Part shown: piece after piece, positions 6,250 through 13,884 of the stretch
How the letters are laid out: every line of letters begins with the position of its first letter
Numbering within the stretch: position 1 is the stretch's first letter
From: JBAYJS01 sp041664985
GTDB lineage: Bacteria; Patescibacteriota; Patescibacteriia; Buchananbacterales; UBA6539
DNA: 23,858 bases
Assembly (NCBI GenBank): GCA_041664985.1
Contig: JBAYJS010000015.1
Location: 1-23,858 of the forward strand
Direction: 5' to 3'
Translations under genes and position numbers: made by a program
Notes under the pieces: generated by a model
The model's input: only the letters and a program-made list of their open reading frames with translations
What the model was told of the DNA's origin: nothing
Databases searched by the model: none

Positions 6250-6403
6250 CCTTGTTATCTTCCCCTAATTTATCCGCCAAAGCCAAAAGGGCGTAGGCGG
6301 ATGGGCTGGATTTAGCACTCTGTCACCCCGATTTATCGAGACCGAGTTGCTGGCTACTATTGGGCCAGTACCCTTAGCAAGTAGCACTCTTGATAACCTC
6401 TCA
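6250..6403 (-). ncRNA. SAM-I (S-box) riboswitch aptamer
   Basis: On the minus strand the order of conserved blocks is that of the S-box aptamer: GGTTATCAAGAG (P1 and the following AAGAG), CTGGCCC...GCCAGCAAC (P2 with the kink-turn side), a P3 hairpin CTCGAT-AA-ATCGGG, the diagnostic GTGCTAAATCCAGC (J3/4), and GAAGATAAC closing P1 (GTTATC/GATAAC). A promoter stands 18 nt upstream and an intrinsic terminator follows at once, so it should be an OFF switch in high SAM. The last arm, between CCAGC and GAAGATAAC, contains a palindrome with ATCCGCC/GGCGGAT ends (6272-6302) that is not part of the consensus. The P2 region shows one extra base (GGGTACTGG). The targets are two small unknown genes at 5637-6076. 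Confidence 0.82.
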
Positions 6404-6420
6404 GTTGTAATGATATAAGT

Positions 6421-6448
6421 ATCTTAGCAAATCTAAATAAAGTGTCAA
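6421..6448 (-). promoter_or_regulatory. Promoter of the SAM riboswitch operon
   Basis: On the minus strand TTGACA (6443-6448) and TAAGAT (6421-6426) are 16 nt apart, about 18 nt before the aptamer. Confidence 0.8.
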
Positions 6449-6452
6449 GTGC

Positions 6453-6480
6453 TAAAAACCCCACCAAAAAGCGGGGCTTT
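6453..6480 (-). terminator. Terminator of clpP
   Basis: The minus-strand hairpin CCCCGC-TTTTTG-GTGGGG runs into TTTTT. It is 20 nt after the clpP stop and right before the riboswitch promoter. Confidence 0.85.
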
Positions 6481-6499
6481 GTTTTAAGGCTGTCTTTGT

Positions 6500-7075
6500 T
6501 TATTTGATAATTTTATCAATAATCCCGTATTTTTTAGCTTCTTCGGAATTCATAAAATAATCGCGGTCGGTATCTTGCTCGATTTTTTTGACTGACTGAC
6601 CGGTATGGGAAGCTAAAATCTGATTCATTCGTTCTTTAATTCTTAAAATGTGCTCAGCCCGAATTTTGATATCGGCCGCTTGACCTTCGGCGCCGCCCAT
6701 GACTTGATGTAACATGATTTCCGAATTTGGCAAAGCGATTCTTTTACCTTTGGCACCGGCTGCCAAAATAACTGCTCCCATTGACGCTGCCATACCAATA
6801 CAAATTGTCATCACGTCGGCTTTCACATATTGCATCGTATCATAAACTGCCAAACCGGCGGTAACCGAACCGCCCGGACTATTGATATATAGCTTGATGT
6901 CTTTTTTACCGTCTTCACTGTCTAAAAACAAAAGCTGGGCAATAACGGTGTTGGCCACAGCATCATCAATTGGCGAACCCAAAAAAATAATGCGTTCTTT
7001 AAGCAAGCGGGAATAAATGTCATACGCCCGTTCGCCAAAATTTGATTTTTCAATGACGGTTGGAATGAGATACAT
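6500..7075 (-). CDS. clpP: ATP-dependent Clp protease proteolytic subunit ClpP
   Basis: The 191-residue protein aligns over the full ClpP length. The catalytic triad is present at almost the same numbering as in E. coli: S98 (GMAASMGA), H123 (MLHQVMGG) and D172 (DTDRDYFM). The processing-chamber strand INSPGGSVTAGLAVYD is also complete. ClpP forms the double-ring chamber that degrades proteins unfolded by ClpX or another AAA+ partner. There is no clear Shine-Dalgarno before ATG 7075. It lies 73 nt after the DHH gene in the same direction and may be the last gene of the infB run, closed by the terminator at 6453-6480. Confidence 0.97.
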   Translation of the reverse strand: MYLIPTVIEKSNFGERAYDIYSRLLKERIIFLGSPIDDAVANTVIAQLLFLDSEDGKKDIKLYINSPGGSVTAGLAVYDTMQYVKADVMTICIGMAASMGAVILAAGAKGKRIALPNSEIMLHQVMGGAEGQAADIKIRAEHILRIKERMNQILASHTGQSVKKIEQDTDRDYFMNSEEAKKYGIIDKIIK

Positions 7076-7148
7076 AATTTTGCAGTTAAAAAATTAAAAA
7101 AATAAGAAAGCAAGAAATTAAAACTCGATGAATTCTTAATTTCTCGAC

Positions 7149-8120
7149 CTAGACAATCTGCCAAAACCCTTTTTCGGTACTAATTAGTCGGCCATTGAGT
7201 TTAAAGCCGGCGGCTTTTTTGTGACCACCACCACCTAACATTTTAGCCAATTCCGAGACATCAATCAACTCCTCGTTGGTGCGCAAACTACCTTTGATTA
7301 TGTCATCTGACTGCTGCTCTAAAATTAAAACCGCTTTAACCCCGGCTAAATTATTCAAAAAATTGGCCACACCTTTGGTAATTTCAGCACCAAACTCAAC
7401 ATATTCCAAGTCATCTTTGGTAATAGCCACAAAAGCCACTCCCAGTTTGGCGTTATAACTTAATCTGGTTAAAATTTTTCCCCAAACCTGCAAAGCGTCA
7501 ACGGTTTTATTGCGTAAAATTGAATCACTGACCTGGGGCAATAAAGCGCCGGCGCGCAAAAGATCAGAAGTAATTTCCAGTGACCGGTCGTTGGTATTAG
7601 GATTGGTAAAATTATAAGTATCATAAATAATTCCCGCCAATAAAGCCGTGGCTTGTTTGGCAGAAATTCTTACGCGTAAAGTTTTAAAAAACTGAAAAAT
7701 AATTTGCGTGGTGGAAACGGCGTTTGAATCAACTAAATTAATTGTGCCAAAATTTCGATTGGTATTGTGATGATCAATATTGATAATCAACGGCAGCGGC
7801 AAAAACTGCGGCAAAACTTGGTCAACTCCGGCATAGCGCAAATCGCCCGAATCCAAAACCACAATTAAATCATATTGCTGAGCCAGGATATACTTTGGAT
7901 CGGTGATAATTGGTTCATAATCAGTCAGCCAGGCTAAATTACTGTCGGGCTGATCAACACAAAATTTATCATGAGTTTTACCAAGACTTTCCAGCCAAAG
8001 CCCAAAAGCCACTAAGCTGCCCAAAGCATCCGCATCCGGCCGGGGATGGGCAATCAATAAAATATTTTGCGCTTCACTGATTTGTTGATAAATTTTTTGA
8101 CTAATTGCGGTAAAATCCAT
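7149..8120 (-). CDS. DHH-family phosphoesterase (NrnA-like oligoribonuclease / pAp phosphatase)
   Basis: The 323-residue protein has the DHH-DHHA1 layout. Metal-binding motifs are H25/D29/D31 (AHPRPDADALGS), D90 (VVLDSGD), D116-H117-H118 (NIDHHNTN) and D167 (IIYDTYN). The C-terminal DHHA1 motif is 'LGGGGHKKAAGFKL'. NrnA-type enzymes degrade 2-5 nt RNA and dephosphorylate 3'-phosphoadenosine 5'-phosphate; some relatives cleave cyclic di-AMP/pApA. The position after infB-rbfA is the usual place of this family in many bacteria, which favours the NrnA assignment over RecJ (too short for RecJ). The substrate cannot be told from sequence alone. Confidence 0.93.
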   Translation of the reverse strand: MDFTAISQKIYQQISEAQNILLIAHPRPDADALGSLVAFGLWLESLGKTHDKFCVDQPDSNLAWLTDYEPIITDPKYILAQQYDLIVVLDSGDLRYAGVDQVLPQFLPLPLIINIDHHNTNRNFGTINLVDSNAVSTTQIIFQFFKTLRVRISAKQATALLAGIIYDTYNFTNPNTNDRSLEITSDLLRAGALLPQVSDSILRNKTVDALQVWGKILTRLSYNAKLGVAFVAITKDDLEYVEFGAEITKGVANFLNNLAGVKAVLILEQQSDDIIKGSLRTNEELIDVSELAKMLGGGGHKKAAGFKLNGRLISTEKGFWQIV

Positions 8121-8177
8121 TACGGCTCAAACGTTTATGATTAAAATTGGCTAGCCAAAACCATTTTGATTTTAAAA

Positions 8178-8195
8178 TGGCACCGCTAGGTGCCA
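8178..8195 (-). other. Small hairpin in the rbfA-DHH spacer
   Basis: TGGCACC-GCTA-GGTGCCA is a perfect 7-bp hairpin in the 107-nt gap. There is no following T run on the minus strand, so processing or attenuation is as likely as termination. Confidence 0.5.
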
Positions 8196-8227
8196 GATTC
8201 AAACTGCTTTAGACATAGCCAACTATT

Positions 8228-8569
8228 TTAGCCTTCTTTTCTGATTCGGTCAAGTAGGGCTTCAATATCGGCAGCTTTGGCTTCGGTGTCGTCAATGGCA
8301 AAGAAAAGCCGAGGTAAAGGCCGCATGGTTAATTTTTTGTTCAGCAAAAACTGTAAATGCCCGGCATTGGCTTTTAATTTTTCCAGGACTTTTTTAATAT
8401 ATTTAGTTGGCATGACCGAAAGCCAAACTTTGGCGTGCCGTAAATCTTTTGAAGTTTCCACTTTGATAATTGTCACCAAACAATCACTGGGAAACTCCAT
8501 TTCGGTCAAAAGCAATTGACTCAATTCGTGCCGGACTAATTCATTAATTTGATCAATTCGATGGGACAT
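8228..8569 (-). CDS. rbfA: Ribosome-binding factor A
   Basis: This 113-residue protein has the single KH-like fold of RbfA: 'SHRIDQINELVRHELSQLL' at the N-terminus, the strand 'CLVTIIKVETSKDLRHAKVWLSV', and 'RPLPRLFFAIDDTEAKAADIEALLDRI' at the end. RbfA binds the 30S subunit near helix 1 of 16S rRNA and helps its late maturation. The gene starts 14 nt after the infB stop on the same strand, the widely conserved infB-rbfA order. Confidence 0.95.
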   Translation of the reverse strand: MSHRIDQINELVRHELSQLLLTEMEFPSDCLVTIIKVETSKDLRHAKVWLSVMPTKYIKKVLEKLKANAGHLQFLLNKKLTMRPLPRLFFAIDDTEAKAADIEALLDRIRKEG

Positions 8570-8583
8570 GACAAATAGAATAA

Positions 8584-10641
8584 TTAAGCTAATTTTTTGG
8601 CTTTAACTTCTTCCTGGTAAACTTCTAAAATGTCCCCAGGTAAAACCACCGGTTTACCCTCAAATTTCAAACCGCATTCTTTGCCCTGAGGTATTTCGTT
8701 AACTGCTACTTTATTAATCTGTAATTGAGTAATATAGCCGCTGCCGATTTTTCTTTTGTCGCGTAAAACATCAGCTTTGCTGTTTGGTAAAATCCGACCC
8801 TTGGTCACGCTACCGCCGATAATGATTGAATCTGATTCTTTACGGAAAATGGCTAAAACTTTCAGCCGACCAAGTTCGGTCTTTAAGACTTCTGGCGCCA
8901 AAAGTTTTTCCAAACGTTTTTTTACTTCATCCAGTAAATGGTAAATAACTTCATAATTTTTAATTTCAACTTTTTTTTCTTTGGCCATGTTCTCGGCCGC
9001 TAAAGTCATTTTGACGTGAAAGCCTAAAATCAAAGCATTGGCTGATTCCGCTCGTAAAATATCGCCTTCGGTAATATTGCCTAAACCTCTAATAATAATA
9101 TTAACTGCCACCTCCGGGCTGCTTAATTTATTTAAAGAAGCAATAATCGCTTCCAGTGAGCCCAAAACATCAGCGCGTAAAATTAGATTCAAAGAAACCG
9201 TACCGGCTTGACTGTCACTACTTGCCTCCATTGGTTTACTGTAATCAACGGCTTGCTGATTAAGTTGATATTTACTCATTTTCTTTTTTTTATCAATCTC
9301 TTCTGCCACTTGCAAAATATCACCAACCGAAGCGGCCGCTTTCAAACCTAAAACTTTAACCGGCATCGAAGGACCCGCTGCCAAAACATCTTCACCGCGA
9401 AAATTTTTCATCGCTCGAATTTTACCGTAAAAAATTCCGGAGATTTCCACCAAGTCACCAAGATGCAAAGTCCCAGCTTGAATCAAAATTGTCGCTACCG
9501 GACCTTCACCGCGGTTAATTCTTGATTCAATCACCGTGCCGACAGCGGCTTTATCCGGGTTAGCCATAATATTTTCTTTTTCGGTTTCTGCCACCAGCAA
9601 AATCATATCTAATAAATCATCAATACCTAAACCAGCTTTGGCAGAAATTGGCACACAAATGGTTTTGCCGCCCCATTCTTCCGGCGTTAAATTCAAAGCC
9701 GCCAAATCCTGTTTAACTCTTTCGACATTGGCGTCGGGCTTATCAATTTTATTAATCGCCACAATCATCGGCAAACCGACAGAATTAATGATTTTAATTG
9801 ATTCTTTAGTTTGCGGTTGGATACTGTCATCGGCAGCAATTACCAAAATCGCAATATCGGCTACTCTGGCGCCGCGCGAACGCATGGTGGTAAAAGCTTC
9901 GTGGCCTGGCGTATCAATAAAAGTGATTTTGCGTTTAGCAAAATCATCCCGAGTATCACGAGGGATCCCTCCCTTTGGTTTGGATGGTTGTTCTCCTTTA
10001 GGACGGACAACCACCTGATAAGCGCCAATATGTTGAGTAATGCCGCCACTTTCACCGGCAACCACATCAGTTTTTCTGATTGCATCAAGCAGTTTGGTTT
10101 TACCGTGATCAACGTGACCCATGACAACTACCACCGGTGCGCGTTCCTGTAATTTTGTTTGATCGGTTTCGGCTAATAAATTTTCTAATTTCTCAGAAGT
10201 GGTTTTTTCATTTTCCACAGCGGTTGCTGTATCAGCAATTACTTCATAGCCTAATTCCTGACCAACAATTGAAGCGGTATCAAAATCAATTTCTTCATTC
10301 ATGGAAGATAAAACGCCATTTTTCATTAATTCGGCCATAACCTTGGACAAAGGCAAATGCAATTTTTCGGCAAAATCTTTTACCCGAATCACGTGAGCAA
10401 TCGCAATGGTTTTTTTATCTTCCGCTTTTTTAACCAAAGCTTCTTCAATAATTTTTTCAGCCGGACTGGTTTTGGCTTTATATTCGGCCAAAAGTCTTGA
10501 CCAACTTTCAACAATTTTTTGCGCCTGGCGATCATCAATTTTAATCGCTCTTTTGCCAATATCAAAACCAACTGTTGGTAATATTTCCAACAGCTCTTTG
10601 CTGGATATTTTTAGTTTTCTCGCTAATTCACTGACATTCAT
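8584..10641 (-). CDS. infB: Translation initiation factor IF-2
   Basis: The protein has 685 residues. Two short N-terminal IF2_N-like segments (1-43 and about 87-135) precede the GTPase domain with G1 GHVDHGKT (175-182), G3 DTPGHE (243-248) and G4 NKID (297-300), then beta-barrel domains II and IV and the fMet-tRNA-binding C-terminal part. IF-2 places initiator tRNA on the 30S subunit and drives subunit joining. The G domain is unusual: between GAYQVVV and ITFIDTPG, where E. coli has a turn of about 4 residues, there are about 26 residues (213-238) rich in Lys, Pro, Gly and Arg, encoded by DNA containing the perfect palindrome GAGGGATCCCTC (9960-9971). AGGAAG precedes ATG 10641. It heads the infB-rbfA-DHH-clpP run. 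Confidence 0.97.
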   Translation of the reverse strand: MNVSELARKLKISSKELLEILPTVGFDIGKRAIKIDDRQAQKIVESWSRLLAEYKAKTSPAEKIIEEALVKKAEDKKTIAIAHVIRVKDFAEKLHLPLSKVMAELMKNGVLSSMNEEIDFDTASIVGQELGYEVIADTATAVENEKTTSEKLENLLAETDQTKLQERAPVVVVMGHVDHGKTKLLDAIRKTDVVAGESGGITQHIGAYQVVVRPKGEQPSKPKGGIPRDTRDDFAKRKITFIDTPGHEAFTTMRSRGARVADIAILVIAADDSIQPQTKESIKIINSVGLPMIVAINKIDKPDANVERVKQDLAALNLTPEEWGGKTICVPISAKAGLGIDDLLDMILLVAETEKENIMANPDKAAVGTVIESRINRGEGPVATILIQAGTLHLGDLVEISGIFYGKIRAMKNFRGEDVLAAGPSMPVKVLGLKAAASVGDILQVAEEIDKKKKMSKYQLNQQAVDYSKPMEASSDSQAGTVSLNLILRADVLGSLEAIIASLNKLSSPEVAVNIIIRGLGNITEGDILRAESANALILGFHVKMTLAAENMAKEKKVEIKNYEVIYHLLDEVKKRLEKLLAPEVLKTELGRLKVLAIFRKESDSIIIGGSVTKGRILPNSKADVLRDKRKIGSGYITQLQINKVAVNEIPQGKECGLKFEGKPVVLPGDILEVYQEEVKAKKLA

Positions 10642-10748
10642 AATTTATTTTCTTCCTATTCGATAGCTACTACCCAAAGGTTAAAGAGGCTATAAGAGGA
10701 TCGCCCCTCACCTTTAGCTTTTATTTAATCAAAAAACAATATTATTAT

Positions 10749-10842
<94 letters not shown>

Positions 10843-10890
10843 TAATAGTTATAAATAACTTTTCAAACAAACACCATAATAAGGTGAGGG

Positions 10891-10944
10891 GTTGCAGACC
10901 TTTGCCTTAATACTTGCCTGCCCGCCTTTGGCGGGGCTACGTGG
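10891..10944 (-). pseudogene. Broken tRNA-Cys copy split by a 19-nt palindrome
   Basis: Read on the minus strand it is CCACGTAGC, then a 19-nt palindrome (10917-10935; plus-strand CCTGCCCGCCTTTGGCGGG), then CAAGTATTAAGGCAAAGG and TCTGCAA, that is, tRNA-Cys positions from the acceptor to the anticodon loop with a few changes. The cut is between tRNA positions 11 and 12 (12/13 is equally possible). The 3' half is lost at the anticodon, where the sequence changes to CCCCTCACCT. It lies 60 nt upstream of the intact tRNA-Cys. The remaining part of 10843-11093 holds no gene that I can see. Confidence 0.8.
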
Positions 10945-11093
10945 CTCTAATATATCATTTAAAATAATAAAACCTTTGACAGAGAAGTAAGACTAAACTT
11001 CTCAGTAGACTGATTTAGTGTAACAGAAAAGCCTTAATAAATCAAGCTGAAAAGATTACTATTTTGGCTAAAAAAATTACAAAGCAATCTTGA

Positions 11094-11129
11094 ATAAAAA
11101 AAAGGCTGCCGAAAAAATCAACAGCAGCC
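11094..11129 (-). terminator. Terminator overlapping the end of the cold-shock-domain gene
   Basis: On the minus strand GGCTGC (11124-11129) and GCAGCC (11104-11109) pair around a 14-nt loop that contains the TGA stop, followed by eight T. Confidence 0.85.
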
Positions 11130-11930
11130 GACTTGTTGTGTCTGCGCCCGAGTCGCCTCTATCCTTTGAATGAGAATTGCGGCATCCTCTGGCGGCATTT
11201 TGAAAGAGTCTGAAGGCATGCGCTGGGTGTATTCGCGGCGGCGCAAACCAACTCCCTGCGGTTCGCAATGGCACCAAAACAACTCGTTCGGAATTCGGAC
11301 ATTACCATCAAAATAGGCCACCACTTCGCGCGGGCTGATTTGCAAACGATCGGCGATTTCTTGCCCATCTACCCAGCCTTCGGGAATGTTTTTGTAACCT
11401 TCGTGCCAGTTACAGGGGTGCGATGCCCACTGCCAACCAGTGGCTTGATACTCTTCAGTATGGACAAACGGCTCCCAAATTTCGGAAAAACCCTCGTCCA
11501 ACTTCTGGCGATATGCCTGGTATTCGCCTTGCCAGACCAGCTGTGTTTCGCCCCCTTTCGTCAAAGAGCGCCAGACTTTAATCAGCGGCCAACGCGGATC
11601 CTGCCGCGCAGCAATGACTTTCTGTGCCTCGTCCCACCACTGAGCATAGCTCCAGTACAGAGCAAACAGCCCCCGTTCGCCGGTATGGTCAATGTAAACA
11701 ACTAGTTCACCTTTGACCGGCGGGCGATAAAGGTGGCCTGCCTGGTATTCGGGCGGGGCATAATCGCCCGTAGCCGAACCGTCCAAACGAAGTTCACCGA
11801 TCCACTCCGTTAGACAGGTAAAATAGCGGCCATGCAAAAAAACATCCGGCCCGCCTTCGTCAGGGCAAATGAAGCCCCAACCTTTATCTCGATGAAAACA
11901 CTTGATCCTGCCCCGTTTTACTTGAGACAT
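11118..11930 (-). CDS. Cold-shock-domain protein with a long unknown C-terminal region
   Basis: The protein has 270 residues. The start is placed at ATG 11928-11930 because GGAGG lies 7-8 nt upstream; the frame opens five codons earlier, across that site. Residues about 4-60 are a cold-shock (OB) domain with RNP1-like KGWGFICPDEGGPDVFLHG, so it probably binds single-stranded RNA or DNA. The remaining 210 residues are rich in Trp and Tyr (for example 'LYWSYAQWWDEAQKV', 'WQWASHPCNWHEGYKNIPEGW') and match no family that I know. The composition is GC-rich, and it is a single gene with its own terminator. Most cold-shock proteins are about 70 residues, so this is a fusion or extension. Function beyond nucleic-acid binding is unknown. 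Confidence 0.8.
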   Translation of the reverse strand: MSQVKRGRIKCFHRDKGWGFICPDEGGPDVFLHGRYFTCLTEWIGELRLDGSATGDYAPPEYQAGHLYRPPVKGELVVYIDHTGERGLFALYWSYAQWWDEAQKVIAARQDPRWPLIKVWRSLTKGGETQLVWQGEYQAYRQKLDEGFSEIWEPFVHTEEYQATGWQWASHPCNWHEGYKNIPEGWVDGQEIADRLQISPREVVAYFDGNVRIPNELFWCHCEPQGVGLRRREYTQRMPSDSFKMPPEDAAILIQRIEATRAQTQQVGCC

Positions 11931-12014
11931 TGGATCGACCTCCATTGGTTGTTATCGACAAACTAGCAGAACCATTCTGCAGCCTGACTCGACAAAATAG
12001 CCTAACATAAATAC

Positions 12015-12057
12015 TAAAAAAAATCAACCCCACCTAGCTGGGCGGGATTGACTTTTT
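12015..12057 (-). terminator. Bidirectional terminator after the 3D-domain gene
   Basis: AATCAACCCCACC-TAGCT-GGGCGGGATTGACTT forms an almost complete stem with A and T runs on both sides. It is 29 nt after the stop of the gene at 12086-12682. Confidence 0.85.
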
Positions 12058-12085
12058 GGGCTGAAAAAATTAATTTTTATTGTTT

Positions 12086-12682
12086 TTATTCAACGATTTC
12101 AATTTTAGCATAAACAATGCCAAAACGAACAGCATCATTATAACTGCGAAACCAAACATCGGCGCGATAATGATAGCGGGCATTCATTCTGTCCTGAACA
12201 ATAAAGATTCGGTCACCAAAATATTCAGGAATTCTGACCTTGGTACCAAACTTTAAAAAGTTGGCCGCAATGGCGTTTTCTTCATTGTGCTCACACAAAT
12301 TATAGCCATTAGCCGTGGTACAAGGATCACTATCGGTTTGGCCAACCGTGCTGGAATAAGCAGTTATTGGCACATTTTCATAGGTTTTAACCACCTTAAC
12401 CTCTTTGGCCGGCTCAAGTGCTATTTTAACTTTTGGAGCCTCTTTTTCGCTTAAATTAGCCTCTGGCTGGGTTGATTCAACCTTAACTGGCTTTAATAGA
12501 TTAACCTTGCTATTACTGGCCAAAGCTGGGTTTTCAGCCGCTTTAATGACAAAATTTGGCTTAATAATGCTATTTTTTGGCTCAGCAGCCACCGCATAGT
12601 GAGGGAAGACAAGCTCAAAAACCAGCACTAAAAGCACGGTAATTTCAGTTTTTCGCGAATTGATTGTTTTGATAAAATCCAT
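12086..12682 (-). CDS. Secreted 3D (Asp-Asp-Asp)-domain protein
   Basis: The protein has 198 residues. Residues 1-33 are a signal peptide or membrane anchor (positively charged start, core TVLLVLVFELVFPHYAVAA). A Lys/Pro/Ala-rich linker (34-100) follows, and residues about 105-197 are a 3D domain of the double-psi beta-barrel type: 'VPITAYSSTVGQTDSDPCTTANG', 'NFLKFGTKVRIPEYFGDRIFIVQDR' and 'YRADVWFRSYNDAVRFG', with the conserved Asp residues. 3D domains occur in cell-wall-active proteins, such as lytic transglycosylases and resuscitation-promoting factor partners, so a role in the cell envelope is likely. Cys119 and Cys128 could form a disulfide. It has its own promoter (12725-12753) and terminator. 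Confidence 0.85.
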   Translation of the reverse strand: MDFIKTINSRKTEITVLLVLVFELVFPHYAVAAEPKNSIIKPNFVIKAAENPALASNSKVNLLKPVKVESTQPEANLSEKEAPKVKIALEPAKEVKVVKTYENVPITAYSSTVGQTDSDPCTTANGYNLCEHNEENAIAANFLKFGTKVRIPEYFGDRIFIVQDRMNARYHYRADVWFRSYNDAVRFGIVYAKIEIVE

Positions 12683-12724
12683 AGTTGGTTTAAATAAAAA
12701 CTTCCCAGTTTTGGAAAGTTAATC

Positions 12725-12753
12725 ATCTTAGCACATAACCCTATTTTTGTCAA
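12725..12753 (-). promoter_or_regulatory. Promoter of the 3D-domain gene
   Basis: On the minus strand TTGACA (12748-12753) and TAAGAT (12725-12730) are 17 nt apart, upstream of ATG 12682. Confidence 0.8.
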
Positions 12754-12769
12754 TATCAAGTGTCAAGTC

Positions 12770-12800
12770 AAAAAAAAGACCTCTCAAAAAAATGAGAGGT
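12770..12800 (-). terminator. Terminator of the dihydroorotase gene
   Basis: The minus-strand stem ACCTCTCA / TGAGAGGT with a T-rich loop is followed by CTTTTTTTT, 14 nt after the stop. Confidence 0.92.
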
Positions 12801-12813
12801 TCACAATGTTCAT

Positions 12814-13884
12814 TTAGGCAGATATTACCTGCCAATTAAGGGTCTGGCCACCCAGAAACAGCCTGACTGGGCCGATCCGTTTGGGAACTTTGTAAGGTTC
12901 CCGGACCAACTGAATGGTTGCCGTGTTTCGGGTTAAGCCGAAATACTCAGCAAAGTAACGACTGGCAAAGTTATCCAGCCGATCCAAAGCCTTGGCCGCC
13001 TCAAACACGTGAGCGTAAACTGCCATAGCAACCGGACCACAGTAACAGCCGGCTTTGGGCTGATTTTTCGGATTTTTACTGCGGCGTTTCAGCCACCAAG
13101 GATGAGGGGCGCTATCGGTGCCCAGCCAAATCCAGTCAAACCCGGACGTGGTGTAGCGGACTATGGCTTCCTGATCAGCTTCCTGCTTAGCCGGCGGCTT
13201 GCAGAAATTATCAGGGAAAATCACCAATCCATTGGTACTAAATACCTTAGCCGCTGTCAGCACCAGATGATGTGGCGTGACTGTCGCGCCAATGCGGATG
13301 CCACTTGATCTGGCTGACTCAATAAAGCCAAACATCGCAGCCGAACTGACGTGTTCAATCACGATTCGCAAGTTAGGGAACTTGCTAATGATATCAGTCA
13401 GTACGGCAATGAACGCCTGCTCAGCATAGAGCGAGTCAACTCCGGGCATTTCAGCGTGCACGCGCAAGGGAAAACCTAAGCGCTGCATTTCGGCAAAGAC
13501 TGGATAGAGATCCTTGAAGTTGCTCACACCGCCCTCAGAGCCGGTGGTAACGCCATCAGGATACAGTTTTCCAGCCAAAACTTTGGCTTTCTTGAATTCA
13601 CCAATCATTGCCGGCGTCGTACGCGGAGTAATCCGTACCGTCATCAGCGGCTGAAAGTTGGCGATTTGGAAAGCATCAAGGACAGTTTGGATTTCGCCGC
13701 GGTATTGCCGCACATGATCAACGGTCGACACCCGGCCATGCATCAAGTTGGGCTCAATGACTGCCCGAGCAAAGACTTTTGCCTCAGGCGGCAAAACCCA
13801 ACTCAGCAAGTCGTGATAACTCTCCTCACGGCCATGGAAATGACCGTCGTCTGGTGCTGTTAAAACAATGGTTTTCTTTCCCAC
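12814..13884 (-). CDS. pyrC: Dihydroorotase (homodimeric, E. coli PyrC type)
   Basis: The 356-residue protein uses GTG 13882-13884, because GGAGGG lies 7 nt upstream; a longer GTG-started frame from 13926 crosses that site. All binuclear zinc residues of PyrC are present: H15 and H17 (DGHFHGRE), the carboxylated K106 (AGKLYPDG), H143 (RVHAEM), H178 (IEHVSS) and D257 (GTDSAPH). The substrate residues R19 and the EPNLM Asn are also kept. It closes carbamoyl-aspartate to dihydroorotate in pyrimidine synthesis. No other pyr gene is in the window. The gene is visibly GC-rich (one 60-base stretch counted at 13081 is 60% GC, against 38% for a stretch of rny at 3661) and has a strong ribosome binding site, so it looks acquired. 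Confidence 0.95.
   Translation of the reverse strand: MGKKTIVLTAPDDGHFHGREESYHDLLSWVLPPEAKVFARAVIEPNLMHGRVSTVDHVRQYRGEIQTVLDAFQIANFQPLMTVRITPRTTPAMIGEFKKAKVLAGKLYPDGVTTGSEGGVSNFKDLYPVFAEMQRLGFPLRVHAEMPGVDSLYAEQAFIAVLTDIISKFPNLRIVIEHVSSAAMFGFIESARSSGIRIGATVTPHHLVLTAAKVFSTNGLVIFPDNFCKPPAKQEADQEAIVRYTTSGFDWIWLGTDSAPHPWWLKRRSKNPKNQPKAGCYCGPVAMAVYAHVFEAAKALDRLDNFASRYFAEYFGLTRNTATIQLVREPYKVPKRIGPVRLFLGGQTLNWQVISA

Noticed and set aside
9536..10152. Plus-strand open frames of 113-160 codons over infB
   Set aside because: They are shadows of the IF-2 gene, with no ribosome binding site or recognisable domains.
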